A DNA stretch of 35,882 bases from an uncultured Clostridia bacterium (GCA_947625375.1 CANQOC010000021.1:1-35882); one strand, 5' to 3'. Numbered from the stretch's first letter, positions 9,352-18,257 are shown. The notes: generated by a model not told the origin, from the letters alone. A program made the numbers and translations.

Positions 9352-10389
9352 CTAAAGACGGTCAATCTCGGCGAGGAGCGCCGAAAGGGCGTCTTCCTCT
9401 GAAAACTTCCCGATGATTTCGTCTTTTTTAAAGATGACCGCGCAGCCGTCGCCGCCGGCAAGTCCGATGTCGGCCTCGCGCGCTTCGCCCGGACCGTTTA
9501 CGACACAGCCCATCACCGCGACGGTCAGGTCCTTATCAATCCCCGCAACCGCCCTTTCGACGCGGTTTACGAGTCCGATAAGGTCGATTCGCGTCCGCCC
9601 GCAGGTCGGGCAGGAGACGATTTTTATACCGCCGGTCTTCCCGAGCGCGCGGAGGATATCGAACCCCGCTTCGACCTCTTTTATCGGGTCGTCGGTCAGC
9701 GAGACGCGGATTGTCTCGCCGATTCCGTCGGCAAGGAGCGAGCCGATGCCGATTGAGGACTTTATCAGTCCCATTTTATATGTACCCGCCTCGGTGACGC
9801 CGAGGTGGAGCGGGTGGTCGGTCATCTCCGCCGCGAGGCGGTATGCGGATATCATCGTTTCGACGTTCGAGGACTTCAGCGACAGGACGATATCCCCGAA
9901 GCCGCAGCGCTCGAGCTCGCGTATTTCGTTCATCGCGCTTTCGCACAGCGCCTCGGCGGTCGGCGCGCCGTATTTTTTTAGGATGCTCTTTTCGAGCGAG
10001 CCAGAGTTTACGCCGATTCTTATCGGGATATGCCTCTTCCGGCACTCGTCGGCGACCGCTCGGACGCGCTCGGGCGAGCCGATGTTCCCGGGGTTGATTC
10101 TTATCTTGTCGACTCCCCTCTCGGCGGCGCCGATTGCGAGGCGGTAGTCGAAGTGTATATCCGCGACGAGGGGGACGCTTGTCCGGTTCTTGATTGCGGG
10201 AATGAGGTCGAGCGCGGCGGCGTCCGGCACCGACACGCGGATTATCTCGCAGCCGGCCTTTTCGAGCGCAATCGCCTGTTCGACGTTGCCCGGAATGTTG
10301 GTCGACGGGACATTCAGCATCGACTGGACGTAGATATGCCGGCCGTCAAGTGTAAGGTCATTAAGCTTTACAGGGGTTATCCGCCGCAT
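9352..10389 (-). CDS. ispG: 4-hydroxy-3-methylbut-2-enyl diphosphate synthase (flavodoxin) IspG
   Basis: [4Fe-4S] enzyme of the MEP isoprenoid pathway that converts MEcPP to HMBPP. 345 aa; a TIM-barrel domain is followed by a C-terminal Fe-S domain. The cluster cysteines are C260 and C263 (SCPTCGRT) and C295 (MGCVVNGPGE), with Glu302 as the fourth ligand, matching the known enzyme pattern. DIHFDYRLAIGAAERGVDKI (about 77-96) and RINPGNIG are barrel signatures. The ATG start has GAGGUGA upstream. The gene is 11 bp from rseP and 12 bp from polC, in the conserved dxr-rseP-ispG-polC order, although repeats separate dxr here. Confidence 0.98.
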   Translation of the reverse strand: MRRITPVKLNDLTLDGRHIYVQSMLNVPSTNIPGNVEQAIALEKAGCEIIRVSVPDAAALDLIPAIKNRTSVPLVADIHFDYRLAIGAAERGVDKIRINPGNIGSPERVRAVADECRKRHIPIRIGVNSGSLEKSILKKYGAPTAEALCESAMNEIRELERCGFGDIVLSLKSSNVETMISAYRLAAEMTDHPLHLGVTEAGTYKMGLIKSSIGIGSLLADGIGETIRVSLTDDPIKEVEAGFDILRALGKTGGIKIVSCPTCGRTRIDLIGLVNRVERAVAGIDKDLTVAVMGCVVNGPGEAREADIGLAGGDGCAVIFKKDEIIGKFSEEDALSALLAEIDRL

Positions 10390-10400
10390 TTTATGTCACC

Positions 10401-11456
10401 TCAAATCAGTTTGATTATGTCGAGGACCGTGACCACCGCCATCAGTCCGAAGAGAAGGACGAGTCCGACAAAATGGACCAATCCCTCGCGGCGGGGGTCA
10501 ATCGGCTTTCTTCTTATCATCTCGACGATGATGAAGAAAGCGCGTGCGCCGTCGAGCGCCGGAATCGGCAAAAGGTTGAATATTCCGACGTTTATCGTTA
10601 TGAACACGACGAAGGACATCAGGTTGAGAATCATCTCGCCGAACGCGACGCCCTTAGCGGTCGAGCCGACGACGTCGCCGATTGCGCCGACGATGCCGAC
10701 CGGTCCGGAGAGGTCGTTTATAGTGAATCTTCCGCGAATCAAATCGAAGAGCGAGAGCCAAATCATTCTCCCGACCGAGACGAACTTACGTCCGGAATAG
10801 CTCAGCACTGTAAAGGGATTGACCTTTTCACCGACGACATAGAAGTCGATGACGAGTCCTGAGCCGCCGTCCTCGGAGACGGTGCCGTCGAAAGTAACTT
10901 CCGGGAGGACAAGCTTTTCGCCGCCGCGGATTACAGTCATCTCGAAGGTGCGGTCCTCGTCGATTTGGAACTGATACGAGATGTCGGCGTCGCAAAAGAC
11001 GCGCATTCCGTTGACCTTGATTATTTTATCGCCGACCTCGAGGCCGGATTGATGGGACGGGGCGGTGTCCTCGAAGAATCCCGCGACCTCGGTGGTGGTG
11101 ATGCCGCCGCTGAACGAGGTCACGACGACAAGGACGATGAACCCGAGAACGAGGTTCATGAACGCCCCGGCGCAGATGATTATCAGCCTCTGCCACGCGG
11201 GTTTTTGCCCGAATGCGCGGGGGTCGGGAGAGGCGTCGTCCTCGCCCTCCATCGAGACGAATCCGCCAATCGGGAGGAGCCGGAGGGAATAGGCGGTCTC
11301 GCCCTTTCCCCAGCCGAAGAGGCGGGGTCCCATGCCGATTGAAAACTCGTTGACCTTAACGCCGAAAGACTTCGCGGCGATAAAGTGCCCGGTTTCGTGG
11401 ATTATGATGATGACGCCGAAGACGAGTATTGCGACGAGGATATAGATGACTGTCAA
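10401..11456 (-). CDS. rseP: RIP metalloprotease RseP (site-2 protease, M50)
   Basis: Membrane-embedded zinc protease that cleaves transmembrane segments of substrates such as anti-sigma factors. HETGH (residues 20-24) supplies the zinc-binding histidines and catalytic glutamate in the first transmembrane helix. A PDZ domain (SGLEVGDKIIKVNGMRV) follows, and the C-terminal PALDGARAFF gives the third zinc ligand in its LDG motif. 351 aa from the chosen TTG start (LTVIYILVAILVFGV), with AAGGAG about 8 nt upstream. Longer in-frame starts run into repeat sequence and lack a ribosome binding site. Upstream lies a 1.4-kb repeat island where dxr would normally abut, so it may need its own promoter or long read-through. 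Confidence 0.95.
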   Translation of the reverse strand: MTVIYILVAILVFGVIIIIHETGHFIAAKSFGVKVNEFSIGMGPRLFGWGKGETAYSLRLLPIGGFVSMEGEDDASPDPRAFGQKPAWQRLIIICAGAFMNLVLGFIVLVVVTSFSGGITTTEVAGFFEDTAPSHQSGLEVGDKIIKVNGMRVFCDADISYQFQIDEDRTFEMTVIRGGEKLVLPEVTFDGTVSEDGGSGLVIDFYVVGEKVNPFTVLSYSGRKFVSVGRMIWLSLFDLIRGRFTINDLSGPVGIVGAIGDVVGSTAKGVAFGEMILNLMSFVVFITINVGIFNLLPIPALDGARAFFIIVEMIRRKPIDPRREGLVHFVGLVLLFGLMAVVTVLDIIKLI

Positions 11457-12171
11457 AAAGCATTCTCCTTTGAGGGTAGATGGTGGGATGGGGGGCGGGA
11501 CTAAGGTGTGTCCGGGGGTGGGGCGGGTACGCGCCGACTTATAAAAGGTATTCGCTGCGCTCATGCTATCTTAGTCACCCCACTCCGTCCCTCCCCTCGA
11601 GGGGAGGGGGGTTGCACTGTCAAAGTTTGGAGTGCCGCCTTGCGGCGGGGAAGACGGAGCGGAGAGGCACCGTGCTGACTTGCAAAAGGTATTCGCTGCG
11701 CTCATGCTGTCTTTAGTCACCCCACCCCGTCCCTCCCCTCAAGGGGAGGGAGTCGCGGAACTAAGGTATGGTGTGCCGCCTTGCGGCGGGGGAAATTTGC
11801 AACGGCGTCGCACGTTGCTTATAAGGAGTCCGCCGATGGCGGACGGCTTATCGCGTCACCTTTGCGGTGACGTGATTACGCCTGTTCCCCCGCTTGTTTC
11901 CTGTCTGACTTAGTCCGGTGTGAGCGAAGCGAAACACGCAACGACGCTCACTAATAGTAATAGTTATATCAAAGTGTATTGCGTCGTTTGCCTCCCCGAC
12001 GGGGAGGGGGTGCGGAGCTAAGGGGCACCCAGTGGTGGAGCGGCAGGGTACTGCCTTATAAAAGGTATTCGCTTCGCGAATGCTGTCTTTAGTCACCTCA
12101 CCCCGGCCCTCCCCTCGAGGGGAGGGGGTGTCTGCACTGCCAAAGTTTGGAGTGCCGCCTGACGGCGGGGA

Positions 12172-12278
12172 GGGCGCACCCGTGGCCGACCGCAGGTCGG
12201 CCGGAACGAAAGAGCAGGAAAACCCGGCAAGGGTTTTCGTCCTCTTTCGTTCACGCGCGAAGCGCGGCGGGTGCGCCC
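12172..12278. repeat. Cloverleaf-like structured element, copy 1
   Basis: 107 nt. The outer stem is GGGCGCACCCG/CGGGTGCGCCC. Arm 1 is GGCCGACC-GCA-GGTCGGCC (12184-12202). Arm 2 is a long hairpin, AACGAAAGAG ... CTCTTTCGTT (12205-12251), with inner AAAACCC/GGGTTTT. Arm 3 is CGCGC-GAA-GCGCG (12254-12266). Together they form a four-way-junction fold with no unpaired long tails. It lacks a T-run, tRNA signature or coding potential. Confidence 0.75.
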
Positions 12279-12417
12279 GGGGCAGGACGAAGACTCGCCG
12301 ACTTATAAAAGGTATTCGCTGCGCTCATGCTGTTTTTAATCACCCCACCCCGTCCCTCCCCCTCGAGGGGAGGGGGTAAGCGGAACTAAGGCGCGGTGTG
12401 CCGCCTGACGGCGGGGA

Positions 12418-12523
12418 GGGCGCACCCGCGGCCGACCGCAGGTCGGCCGGAACGAAAGAGCAGGAAAACCCGACAGGGGTTTCGTCCTCTTTCGTTCACG
12501 CGCGAAGCGCGGCGGGTGCGCCC
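12418..12523. repeat. Cloverleaf-like structured element, copy 2
   Basis: Same fold as copy 1, with an identical outer stem and arms 1 and 3. The arm 2 loop region differs (ACCCGACAGGGGTTT). Close sequence identity with copy 1 shows recent tandem duplication. Confidence 0.75.
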
Positions 12524-12661
12524 GGGGCAGGACGAAGACTCGCCGACTTATAAAAGGTATTCGCTGCGCTCATGCTATCTTTAGACTCCCTCCCCTACCC
12601 CCTCCCACATGGGAGGGGGTTATGCGTAGCTAAGGGCAGGTGTGCCGCCTGACGGCGGGGA

Positions 12662-12766
12662 GGGCGCACCCGCGGGCGACCGCAGGTCGGCCGGAACGAA
12701 AGAGCAGGAAAACCCGGAGGGTTTTCGCCCTCTTTCGTTCACGCGCGAAGCGCGGCGGGGGCGCCG
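12662..12766. repeat. Cloverleaf-like structured element, copy 3 (slightly decayed)
   Basis: Same arm order, but arm 1 has one mismatch (GGGCGACC with GGTCGGCC) and the outer stem is altered on its 3' side (CGGGGGCGCC). Arm 2 and arm 3 are intact. Confidence 0.7.
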
Positions 12767-12843
12767 GGGGCAGGACGAAGACACGCCGACTTATAATCAA
12801 CCGGCAACATCAAACCCGCTTGCACAGCCGCTATTGAAGCGCG

Positions 12844-13992
12844 TCAAATCCCCTTCTCATACCTCTCGCGGACGTACTCTGAGGCGGCGGCGACGGCGTC
12901 GGTGACGTCGCGGACGGTATGTATCTCGCGGGTGGGGAAGGCGTCGAGTGCGCCGCTGACCAGCTCGCCGATGTCGGTGAACCGGATTTTTCCGGCGATG
13001 AAGAGCGCAACCGCCTCTTCGTCAGCGCCGCTGACCGTCGCGGGGGCGGTCCCGCCGAGCTCCGCCGCCCTGAGCGCAGTCCTGATGCAGTCGAAAGCCT
13101 CGAAATCGGGGCGGTAAAAGCTGAGCTTTCCGTAGTCCGTCAGCGACAGCGGCTTTGTCGGGCTTTCGAGCCTTTCGGGACAGGTCAGCGCGTACTGAAT
13201 CGGAATTCTCATGTCTGGCACGCCGAGCTGCGCAATCACAGCGCCGTCGTTGAACTCGACCGCCGAGTGGATAACGCTCTCGCGGTGAATCACTATCTCT
13301 ATTTTATCCGCCGGGACGTCGAAGAGACGCATTGCCTCGATGAATTCGAGACCCTTGTTCATCAGCGTCGCCGAGTCGACGGTAATCTTTTTTCCCATCT
13401 TCCATGTCGGGTGGGCAAGCGCCTGTTCAACCGTGACGCCAGAAAGCTCGCTCTTTTTCTTGCCGAAAAAGGGTCCGCCCGACGCCGTCAGGATGATTTT
13501 TCTCAAATCGCACCGCCGCGAACCCATCAGGCACTGAAAAATCGCCGAGTGCTCGCTGTCGACGGGGTAAAGCTTTATGCCTTTACGTCTGACCGCGTCG
13601 GTGACGAGATTTCCGCCGGCGACGAGCGCCTCTTTATTTGCGAGCGCAAGGTCTTTTCCGGCTTCAACAGCCGCCAAAGTCGGCATCAGTCCGACAGTCC
13701 CGACGACTCCGTTCAGGGTGATATCTGCTTCGTCAAGGGAAGCGGCTTTACAGAGGCCGTCCATTCCGGTGACGATTTCGGCGTCGTCACCGATGAGCTT
13801 TCTGAGTGAATCAGCCTTATTTTCGTCAAAGATACAGACAAGCCGCGGGTGAAACTCGTTCACCTGTGCGGCAAGCTTTTCGACATTCGAGCCGGCGGCA
13901 AGCGCGGCGACCCTTATGCCGTGCATTCTCGCGACATCGAGGGCCTGTACCCCTATCGCGCCGGTCGAGCCGAGAATTGATACGGTTTTCAT
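12844..13992 (-). CDS. dxr: 1-deoxy-D-xylulose 5-phosphate reductoisomerase
   Basis: Converts DXP to MEP, the first committed MEP-pathway step, with NADPH and a divalent metal. 382 aa. The NADPH-binding loop is GSTGAIG (residues 8-14). Catalytic-domain signatures include LANKEALVAGG, PVDSEHSAIFQC, ILTASGGPF, ITVDSATLMNKGLEFIEAMR and VIHRESVIHSAVEF. The ATG start is 2 bp after the cdsA stop, with GGUGGG upstream, so the two are translationally close. Its stop lies at the edge of repeat island A. Together with ispG it supplies the isoprenoid precursors used by uppS in the same cluster. Confidence 0.98.
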   Translation of the reverse strand: MKTVSILGSTGAIGVQALDVARMHGIRVAALAAGSNVEKLAAQVNEFHPRLVCIFDENKADSLRKLIGDDAEIVTGMDGLCKAASLDEADITLNGVVGTVGLMPTLAAVEAGKDLALANKEALVAGGNLVTDAVRRKGIKLYPVDSEHSAIFQCLMGSRRCDLRKIILTASGGPFFGKKKSELSGVTVEQALAHPTWKMGKKITVDSATLMNKGLEFIEAMRLFDVPADKIEIVIHRESVIHSAVEFNDGAVIAQLGVPDMRIPIQYALTCPERLESPTKPLSLTDYGKLSFYRPDFEAFDCIRTALRAAELGGTAPATVSGADEEAVALFIAGKIRFTDIGELVSGALDAFPTREIHTVRDVTDAVAAASEYVRERYEKGI

Positions 13993-13994
13993 AG

Positions 13995-14831
13995 TTATCC
14001 CACCAATACAAACACCGCGAACATGAACGGCGCGACATAGACAACGCTGTCGAAGCGGTCCATCGCCCCGCCGTGCCCCGGCATGATGTTTCCGTAGTCC
14101 TTAATCCCACATTCCCGCTTTATAAGCGAAGCGGCAAGGTCGCCGACGAGTCCGAGAAGACAGCATATCACCCCGACGGCGGCGAAAATCACGATGTCAA
14201 GGCTTATGCCTTCACAGAAGCGGTTAAGCACCGCGGCAAGAATCGCGAACGCGGCGGCGTTTGTCACCGCTCCGCCGATAAGTCCCTCGACCGTCTTTTT
14301 GGGGGATATTTCGGGACAAAGCTTATGCTTCCCGAAGAGCGTTCCGGCAAAGTATGCCCCGCTGTCGGCGACCCATGAACCCATGAATGTAAAAATGAGG
14401 AAGAAGAGGGACGATTTAGCGTCAAAAAGCCTTGTTATGCCGCAAATCGCGGACATACAGAGCGAAATCAGTCCCGTATACGCGGCGCAGAGATAGAAGC
14501 TCCGCGCGGGGACGGTCTTGTGCCGTGCCAGAAGCAGGGCGGTGACGGTAACAATATATGCAAAAGCGGCGATAATATACGGGACGGCGACCGCGGAAAG
14601 TCCCCCCTCGGACGGATAATACCGAACAAGGACGGGGGCAGCCAGCGCGAACGCGGCGCTCACCGCTGTAATGGCATATTCCTTGTCAAGCTTTTCGGCG
14701 CGGAACAGCTCATAAACCATCAGCGCGCCGATGAGTCCGAACGCGATGTTAAATATCACCGTCCCGCGGAGGAGAATCACCCCCGCCAAGAGCACCAACG
14801 CGACGGCTCCGGAAATTATTCTTGTCTTCAT
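13995..14831 (-). CDS. cdsA: Phosphatidate cytidylyltransferase CdsA
   Basis: Integral membrane enzyme making CDP-diacylglycerol from phosphatidate and CTP for phospholipid synthesis. 278 aa with about eight hydrophobic segments. The C-terminal family signature is present: SLIKRECGIKDYGNIMPGHG, then GAMDRFDS. Upstream, KTVEGLIGG follows the conserved KHKLCPEISPKK region. The ATG start overlaps the uppS stop by 4 bp (ATGA), and dxr begins 2 bp after its stop. The tight packing indicates one transcript. Confidence 0.97.
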   Translation of the reverse strand: MKTRIISGAVALVLLAGVILLRGTVIFNIAFGLIGALMVYELFRAEKLDKEYAITAVSAAFALAAPVLVRYYPSEGGLSAVAVPYIIAAFAYIVTVTALLLARHKTVPARSFYLCAAYTGLISLCMSAICGITRLFDAKSSLFFLIFTFMGSWVADSGAYFAGTLFGKHKLCPEISPKKTVEGLIGGAVTNAAAFAILAAVLNRFCEGISLDIVIFAAVGVICCLLGLVGDLAASLIKRECGIKDYGNIMPGHGGAMDRFDSVVYVAPFMFAVFVLVG

Positions 14832-15541
14832 CTTGCATCTCCGTATCTGCGGTTGCGGGTCATGTATTCGTCAATCGCTTTTTCGAGGTCTTTTTTGCCG
14901 AAGTCGCACCAAAGGGTGTCGGTGAAATAGAGCTCGGCATATGATATCTGCCAAATCAGGAAGTTGGATATCCGAATCTCCCCGCCGGTGCGAATCATCA
15001 GGTCGACGGGAGGGATATCCTCGGTCTGGAGCATCGAGGTGAAGAGGTCTTCGGTCAAATCGTCCGGCTTAAGGTATCCCTCGGAAATAAGCTCGGCGGA
15101 TTTTTTTGCCGCGCGGACGATGTCGTCCCGCCCGCCGTAGTTTATCGCAATCGTGACGGTCATTCCGGTGCGGTCGCGGGACTTATCCTCGCCCTTTTGC
15201 ATCTTCTCGCAAAGCAGGGGCGAAAGGCGCTCGCGCCCGCCGATGAACCGAAGCCTTATGTTCTCGTTTTCATAGTTCACAAGGTCGTCGAGGTTTTCTT
15301 CCAACAGCTTCATCAGCGCCGAGACCTCTTCGTCGGAGCGCTTCCAGTTTTCGGTCGAAAACGCGTAAAACGTCGCGTATTCGATTCCGATGTCGCTTAG
15401 GTCGCGGATTAGCCGCCGAAGCACCTTTGCACCCTCGCGGTGCCCCGCTGTGCGCGGAAGACCGCGCTTTTTTGCCCATCTGCCGTTGCCGTCCATTATA
15501 AAGGCGACATGACGCGGCAGGGCGTTTACGTTATTTGACAA
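14828..15541 (-). CDS. uppS: Isoprenyl transferase / undecaprenyl diphosphate synthase
   Basis: cis-Prenyltransferase that extends farnesyl diphosphate with isopentenyl diphosphate to form the C55 carrier lipid for cell-wall synthesis. 237 aa, standard length. HVAFIMDGNGRWAKKRGLPR carries the catalytic Asp. TAGHREGAK, YATFYAFSTENWKRS and the late LMIRTGGEIRISNFLIWQ with YAELYFT are family signatures. The start is TTG with GGGGGUG about 10 nt upstream; no ATG is available near it. A 200-bp gap with microsatellite repeats separates it from frr. Confidence 0.97.
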   Translation of the reverse strand: MSNNVNALPRHVAFIMDGNGRWAKKRGLPRTAGHREGAKVLRRLIRDLSDIGIEYATFYAFSTENWKRSDEEVSALMKLLEENLDDLVNYENENIRLRFIGGRERLSPLLCEKMQKGEDKSRDRTGMTVTIAINYGGRDDIVRAAKKSAELISEGYLKPDDLTEDLFTSMLQTEDIPPVDLMIRTGGEIRISNFLIWQISYAELYFTDTLWCDFGKKDLEKAIDEYMTRNRRYGDAR

Positions 15542-15589
15542 GAGGAAGACACCCCCGAGTAGAAATCAGATTGTCAGAGGACAGAAAAC

Positions 15590-15664
15590 AGATGATTAGA
15601 ATATAGATGATTAGAAGATAGATGGTTAGAAATCAGATGAGTAGAAGTCAGATGATTAGAAGAT
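15590..15664. repeat. 15-bp tandem repeat, five units
   Basis: Five head-to-tail units of AGATGATTAGAAGAT and near variants (15590-15604, 15605-15619, 15620-15634, 15635-15649, 15650-15664), with a degenerate sixth. Flanking sequence (about 15558-15589) is a looser ATCAGATTGTCAGAGGACAG form of the same purine-rich family. Confidence 0.85.
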
Positions 15665-15683
15665 AGATAGTCGGAAAAGAGAT

Positions 15684-15714
15684 TGTCGGAAGACGGAATT
15701 CGTCGTCCGACAGT
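15684..15714 (-). terminator. Hairpin after frr (weak terminator or processing site)
   Basis: TGTCGGA and TCCGACA flank an inner GACG/CGTC pair around an AATT-centred loop. On the minus strand only a broken T-run (TCTCTTTTCC) follows, so termination would be partial. It lies between frr and the 15-bp repeat. Confidence 0.4.
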
Positions 15715-15739
15715 GTCCCGTATTATAACCGACATGCGG

Positions 15740-16294
15740 TCAGACGGTCATGATTTCCTTTTCCTTGGCGGCGACGGCGTTGTCGACGTTCTCGATGTAT
15801 TTATCGGTGAGCTTTTGGATGTCCTTGTCGAAGAGCTTTACGTCGTCTTCGGTGAGGTCGCCGTTTTTCTTCATCGTCTTAACCTTTTCGTTGGCATCGC
15901 GGCGGATTGCGCGGATTGCGACCTTTGATTCTTCGCCGAGCTTCTTAATGTCCTTGGAGAGCTCTTTGCGGCGCTCCTCGGTCAGCTGGGGGAACGCGAG
16001 GCGGATTACGGAGCCGTCGTTGGCGGGGTTGATGCCGAGGTCCGAAGCCTGTATCGCCTTTTCGATTGCCTTGAGCGAGGACTTGTCCCAAGGCTGAATC
16101 ACGAGGATTCTTGCGTCCGAGACCGAGACCGCCGCCATCTGTTGAATCGGGGTCGGAGTCCCGTAGTAGTCGACGCTGATGCGGTCGAGGACGGCGGGGT
16201 TGGCGCGTCCGGCGCGGATTGCCGCAAAGTCGGAGGCGAGGACCTTCATCGTCTTTTCCATTCTTTCCTTGGCGTTGTTTAGAACTTCTTTCAT
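15740..16294 (-). CDS. frr: Ribosome recycling factor
   Basis: Splits post-termination ribosomes with EF-G. The 184-aa length is typical. Signatures: MEKTMKVLASDFAAIRAGRA with NPAVLDRISVDYYGTPTPI (about 13-50), VIQPWDKSSLKAIEKAI, then the helical LTEERRKELSKDIKKLGEES and VAIRAIRRDANEKVK. The ATG start has GAAAGGAG upstream. It is 27 bp downstream of pyrH, the usual pyrH-frr pair. Confidence 0.98.
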   Translation of the reverse strand: MKEVLNNAKERMEKTMKVLASDFAAIRAGRANPAVLDRISVDYYGTPTPIQQMAAVSVSDARILVIQPWDKSSLKAIEKAIQASDLGINPANDGSVIRLAFPQLTEERRKELSKDIKKLGEESKVAIRAIRRDANEKVKTMKKNGDLTEDDVKLFDKDIQKLTDKYIENVDNAVAAKEKEIMTV

Positions 16295-16321
16295 TTTATA
16301 TGCTCCTTTCAGATATGAAAA

Positions 16322-17035
16322 TTATTTATCTGCTTCAACAAGAGTGCCGACATTTTCACCCATGCAGGCGCGGTAGATGTTGTCGGGGTCCTCGATTGAG
16401 AAGACGATGACGGGAATCGAGTTGTCGGCGCACATCGCGGCGGCCGTCGAGTCCATCACCCCGAGGTGCTGAGTCAGGACGTCGTTGAGCTTTAGTGTGT
16501 CATATTTTACGGCGTCGTCGTGCTTATGCGGGTCTTTGTCATATACGCCGTCGACCATCGTCGCCTTTAACATGACGTCGGCTTCGATTTCGGCGGCGCG
16601 GAGGCTTGAGGCGGTATCGGTCGAGAAGAAGGGACTTCCGGTGCCGCAGCCGAAGATGACGATTCTGCCCTTTTCGAGATGCCGGATTGCGCGGTTGCGG
16701 ATATATGGTTCGGCAATCTGGGTCATGAAAATCGACGTCTGCACCCGAACGTCGACTCCGAGCGCTTCGAGCGTATCAGCGACGGCAAGGGCGTTCATCG
16801 CGGTCGCGAGCATGCCGATGTGGTCCGCGCGGGTGCGGTCCATCGTGCCGGAAGAGCGTCCGCGCCAGAAGTTTCCGCCGCCGACGACTATGCCGATTTG
16901 CACGCCGGCGTCATACGCCTTTTTTATGCCGGCGCAGATTTTTTGTATCTCATCGAAATCGAGTCCCGAACCCTTTACGCCGGCGAGGGATTCGCCGCTG
17001 AGCTTCAGGAGAACACGTTTGTACGTTGGAGCCAC
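16322..17035 (-). CDS. pyrH: UMP kinase
   Basis: Phosphorylates UMP to UDP in pyrimidine nucleotide synthesis; amino-acid-kinase fold, hexameric in the known family. 237 aa. [12 protein letters not shown] (residues 6-17) is the nucleotide-binding start, [14 protein letters not shown] (about 47-60) the glycine-rich loop, and [20 protein letters not shown] with [10 protein letters not shown] the catalytic and ATP regions. The start is GTG with AAGGAA upstream. It is the first gene of the long pyrH-to-polC series, with a good promoter at 17097-17125. Confidence 0.98.
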   Translation of the reverse strand: MAPTYKRVLLKLSGESLAGVKGSGLDFDEIQKICAGIKKAYDAGVQIGIVVGGGNFWRGRSSGTMDRTRADHIGMLATAMNALAVADTLEALGVDVRVQTSIFMTQIAEPYIRNRAIRHLEKGRIVIFGCGTGSPFFSTDTASSLRAAEIEADVMLKATMVDGVYDKDPHKHDDAVKYDTLKLNDVLTQHLGVMDSTAAAMCADNSIPVIVFSIEDPDNIYRACMGENVGTLVEADK

Positions 17036-17096
17036 GGTATCACGTTCCTTTGTGTAAAATTTTGTAAGCCTTGACGGGAAATTTGCTTATATATAT

Positions 17097-17125
17097 ATTC
17101 TACACTAATTTTCGGGAAATGTAAA
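17097..17125 (-). promoter_or_regulatory. Sigma-A promoter of the pyrH-frr-uppS-... cluster
   Basis: On the minus strand TTTACA (17125-17120), a 17-bp spacer and TAGAAT (17102-17097), about 60 bp before the pyrH GTG. AT-rich sequence follows the -10 box. Confidence 0.75.
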
Positions 17126-17672
17126 GACGGTTTTTGAAAAAAAGAGGGAAGGGAGGAGAGAGGCGGGAAAAAGTGCGGGGGTGGGATGCTTGGGGATAGG
17201 TGGGAATGAGGAACGAAGGGTGAGAGCGCTGAAGACAACTTTCAGAAGCGGCGAACTGCCATGTAAAAGGAAATCGCTGCGCGAATGCTGTTTTTAGTAG
17301 CTGCCGCGGTAAGGCAATCTGCGCACGCTAATAAAAGCAGAAACTTAGCCGCGCTACCTACAAAAAGGAATTCGCTGGCACTCATACTATTTTTAGACTC
17401 CCACCCGTCACAAATCCGACGAAATTCCGGTGTGAGCGAAGCGAAACACACAACGACGCTCGCCAAAAGTTATAGTCATATCTATGTGTATTGCGTCGTT
17501 TGCCTCCCACATGGGAGGGGGTCTGTGTCGCCAAAGCTTGGATAGCCGCCTGACGGCGGGGGAAAATTTGACGCGGCGTCATGCTTTGCCGGCGTTCGCT
17601 TTGCAGAGGACGTCGAAATGCGTCACCTTTGCGGTGACATGCTCTTTTTTCTTCCACACCCCCTGCCCGATT

Positions 17673-17775
17673 AGAGGACAGAAGTGAGATAGTCAGAAGT
17701 CAGAAGATGGAAGGTAGAGGTCAGATGATAGAAGATAGAAGTCTGATTTCTGACTTCTGATATCTGTCTTCTAAC
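17673..17775. repeat. Purine/pyrimidine microsatellite in inverted halves
   Basis: Left half: AGGACAGAAGTGAGATAGTC-type repeats of about 7 bp. Right half (17740-17773): their complement, TCTGATTTCTGACTTCTGAT and onwards. The halves can pair into a long imperfect hairpin. A smaller right-hand piece occurs at 18221-18255 (TTCTGACATCTGACTTCTCA and onwards). Confidence 0.7.
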
Positions 17776-18257
17776 TGCGACGGCGCGACCACTCCCCTCA
17801 AGGGGAGTGGTACTTGGCAAGGAGAACACTTGTGCAAGTATATTAAAGCATTAGTGCGGCGTCCGACCTTTCTAAAAGGTATTCGCTGCGCTCATGCTAT
17901 CTATAGACTCCCACCCCCTACCCCCTCCCACATGGGAGGGGGTATTCGTTGTCAAAGCTTGGCGGGTCGCCTGCGGCGGGGGAAGTTTGCGCGACAACGC
18001 ACTGCCACGGTAAAGATTCCTGAGCACGTTCAAAAAGAAAGTGAAACACCGCACTGCCGCGTAAAAGGTATTCGCTTCGCTCATGCTATTCTTAGTCTCC
18101 TTTCCCCCCTACCCCCTCCCACATGGGAGGGGGTTATGTGCATCGCCAAGGTTTAGAGTGCCGCCTGACGGCGGGGGAAATTTGTGCGGTAACACAGCTT
18201 GCTCAAGGTGGCTCCTTATGATTCTGACATCTGACTTCTCACTTCTGTCTTCTAATA

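Larger units (their letters stand above)
12054..12788. repeat. Three tandem copies of a ~245-bp composite repeat
   Basis: Units at 12054-12300, 12301-12545 and 12546-12788. Each begins CTTATAAAAGGTATTCGC, passes through a C-rich/G-rich hairpin and a GCCGCC/GGCGG hairpin, and ends with a cloverleaf element plus the tail GGCAGGACGAAGAC(T/A)CGCCG. The next unit start at 12789 is cut short (ACTTATAATCAACC). Confidence 0.85.
11465..12843. repeat. Repeat island A (mosaic of short structured repeats) inside the dxr-rseP operon
   Basis: About 1.4 kb without a credible gene. It is built from modules that recur here and in the islands at 17230-18367 and 25945-27140. They include the AAAAGGTATTCGCTGCGCTC module (near 11543, 11683, 12058, 12305 and 12550), GC hairpins such as CCCTCCCCTCGAGGGGAGGG, the GCCGCCTGACGGCGGGG hairpin, a 43-bp module at 12022-12064, and an element at 11817-11891 with two hairpins. 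A further element at 11915-11996 has a AACGACGC/GCGTCGTT stem. Three cloverleaf elements are listed separately. Short open frames here translate repeats and are not genes. Confidence 0.85.

Noticed and set aside
12172..12278. tRNA or tmRNA gene because of the cloverleaf shape
   Set aside because: No T-loop, anticodon-arm or CCA signature; stem lengths and loops do not fit tRNA.
12054..12788. CRISPR array
   Set aside because: The repeats are ~245 bp, tandem and without unique spacers; no cas genes are in the window.
12080..12905. Open frames of 60-100 codons in repeat island A that encode similar peptides (DRRSAGTKEQENP...)
   Set aside because: They are translations of the tandem cloverleaf repeats; similarity between them comes from DNA repetition. 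They lack ribosome binding sites and do not resemble known proteins.
11841..17640. Repeated hairpins in the islands as ordinary transcription terminators
   Set aside because: Most have GC stems but no T-run on either strand, so they do not meet the criteria for intrinsic termination.
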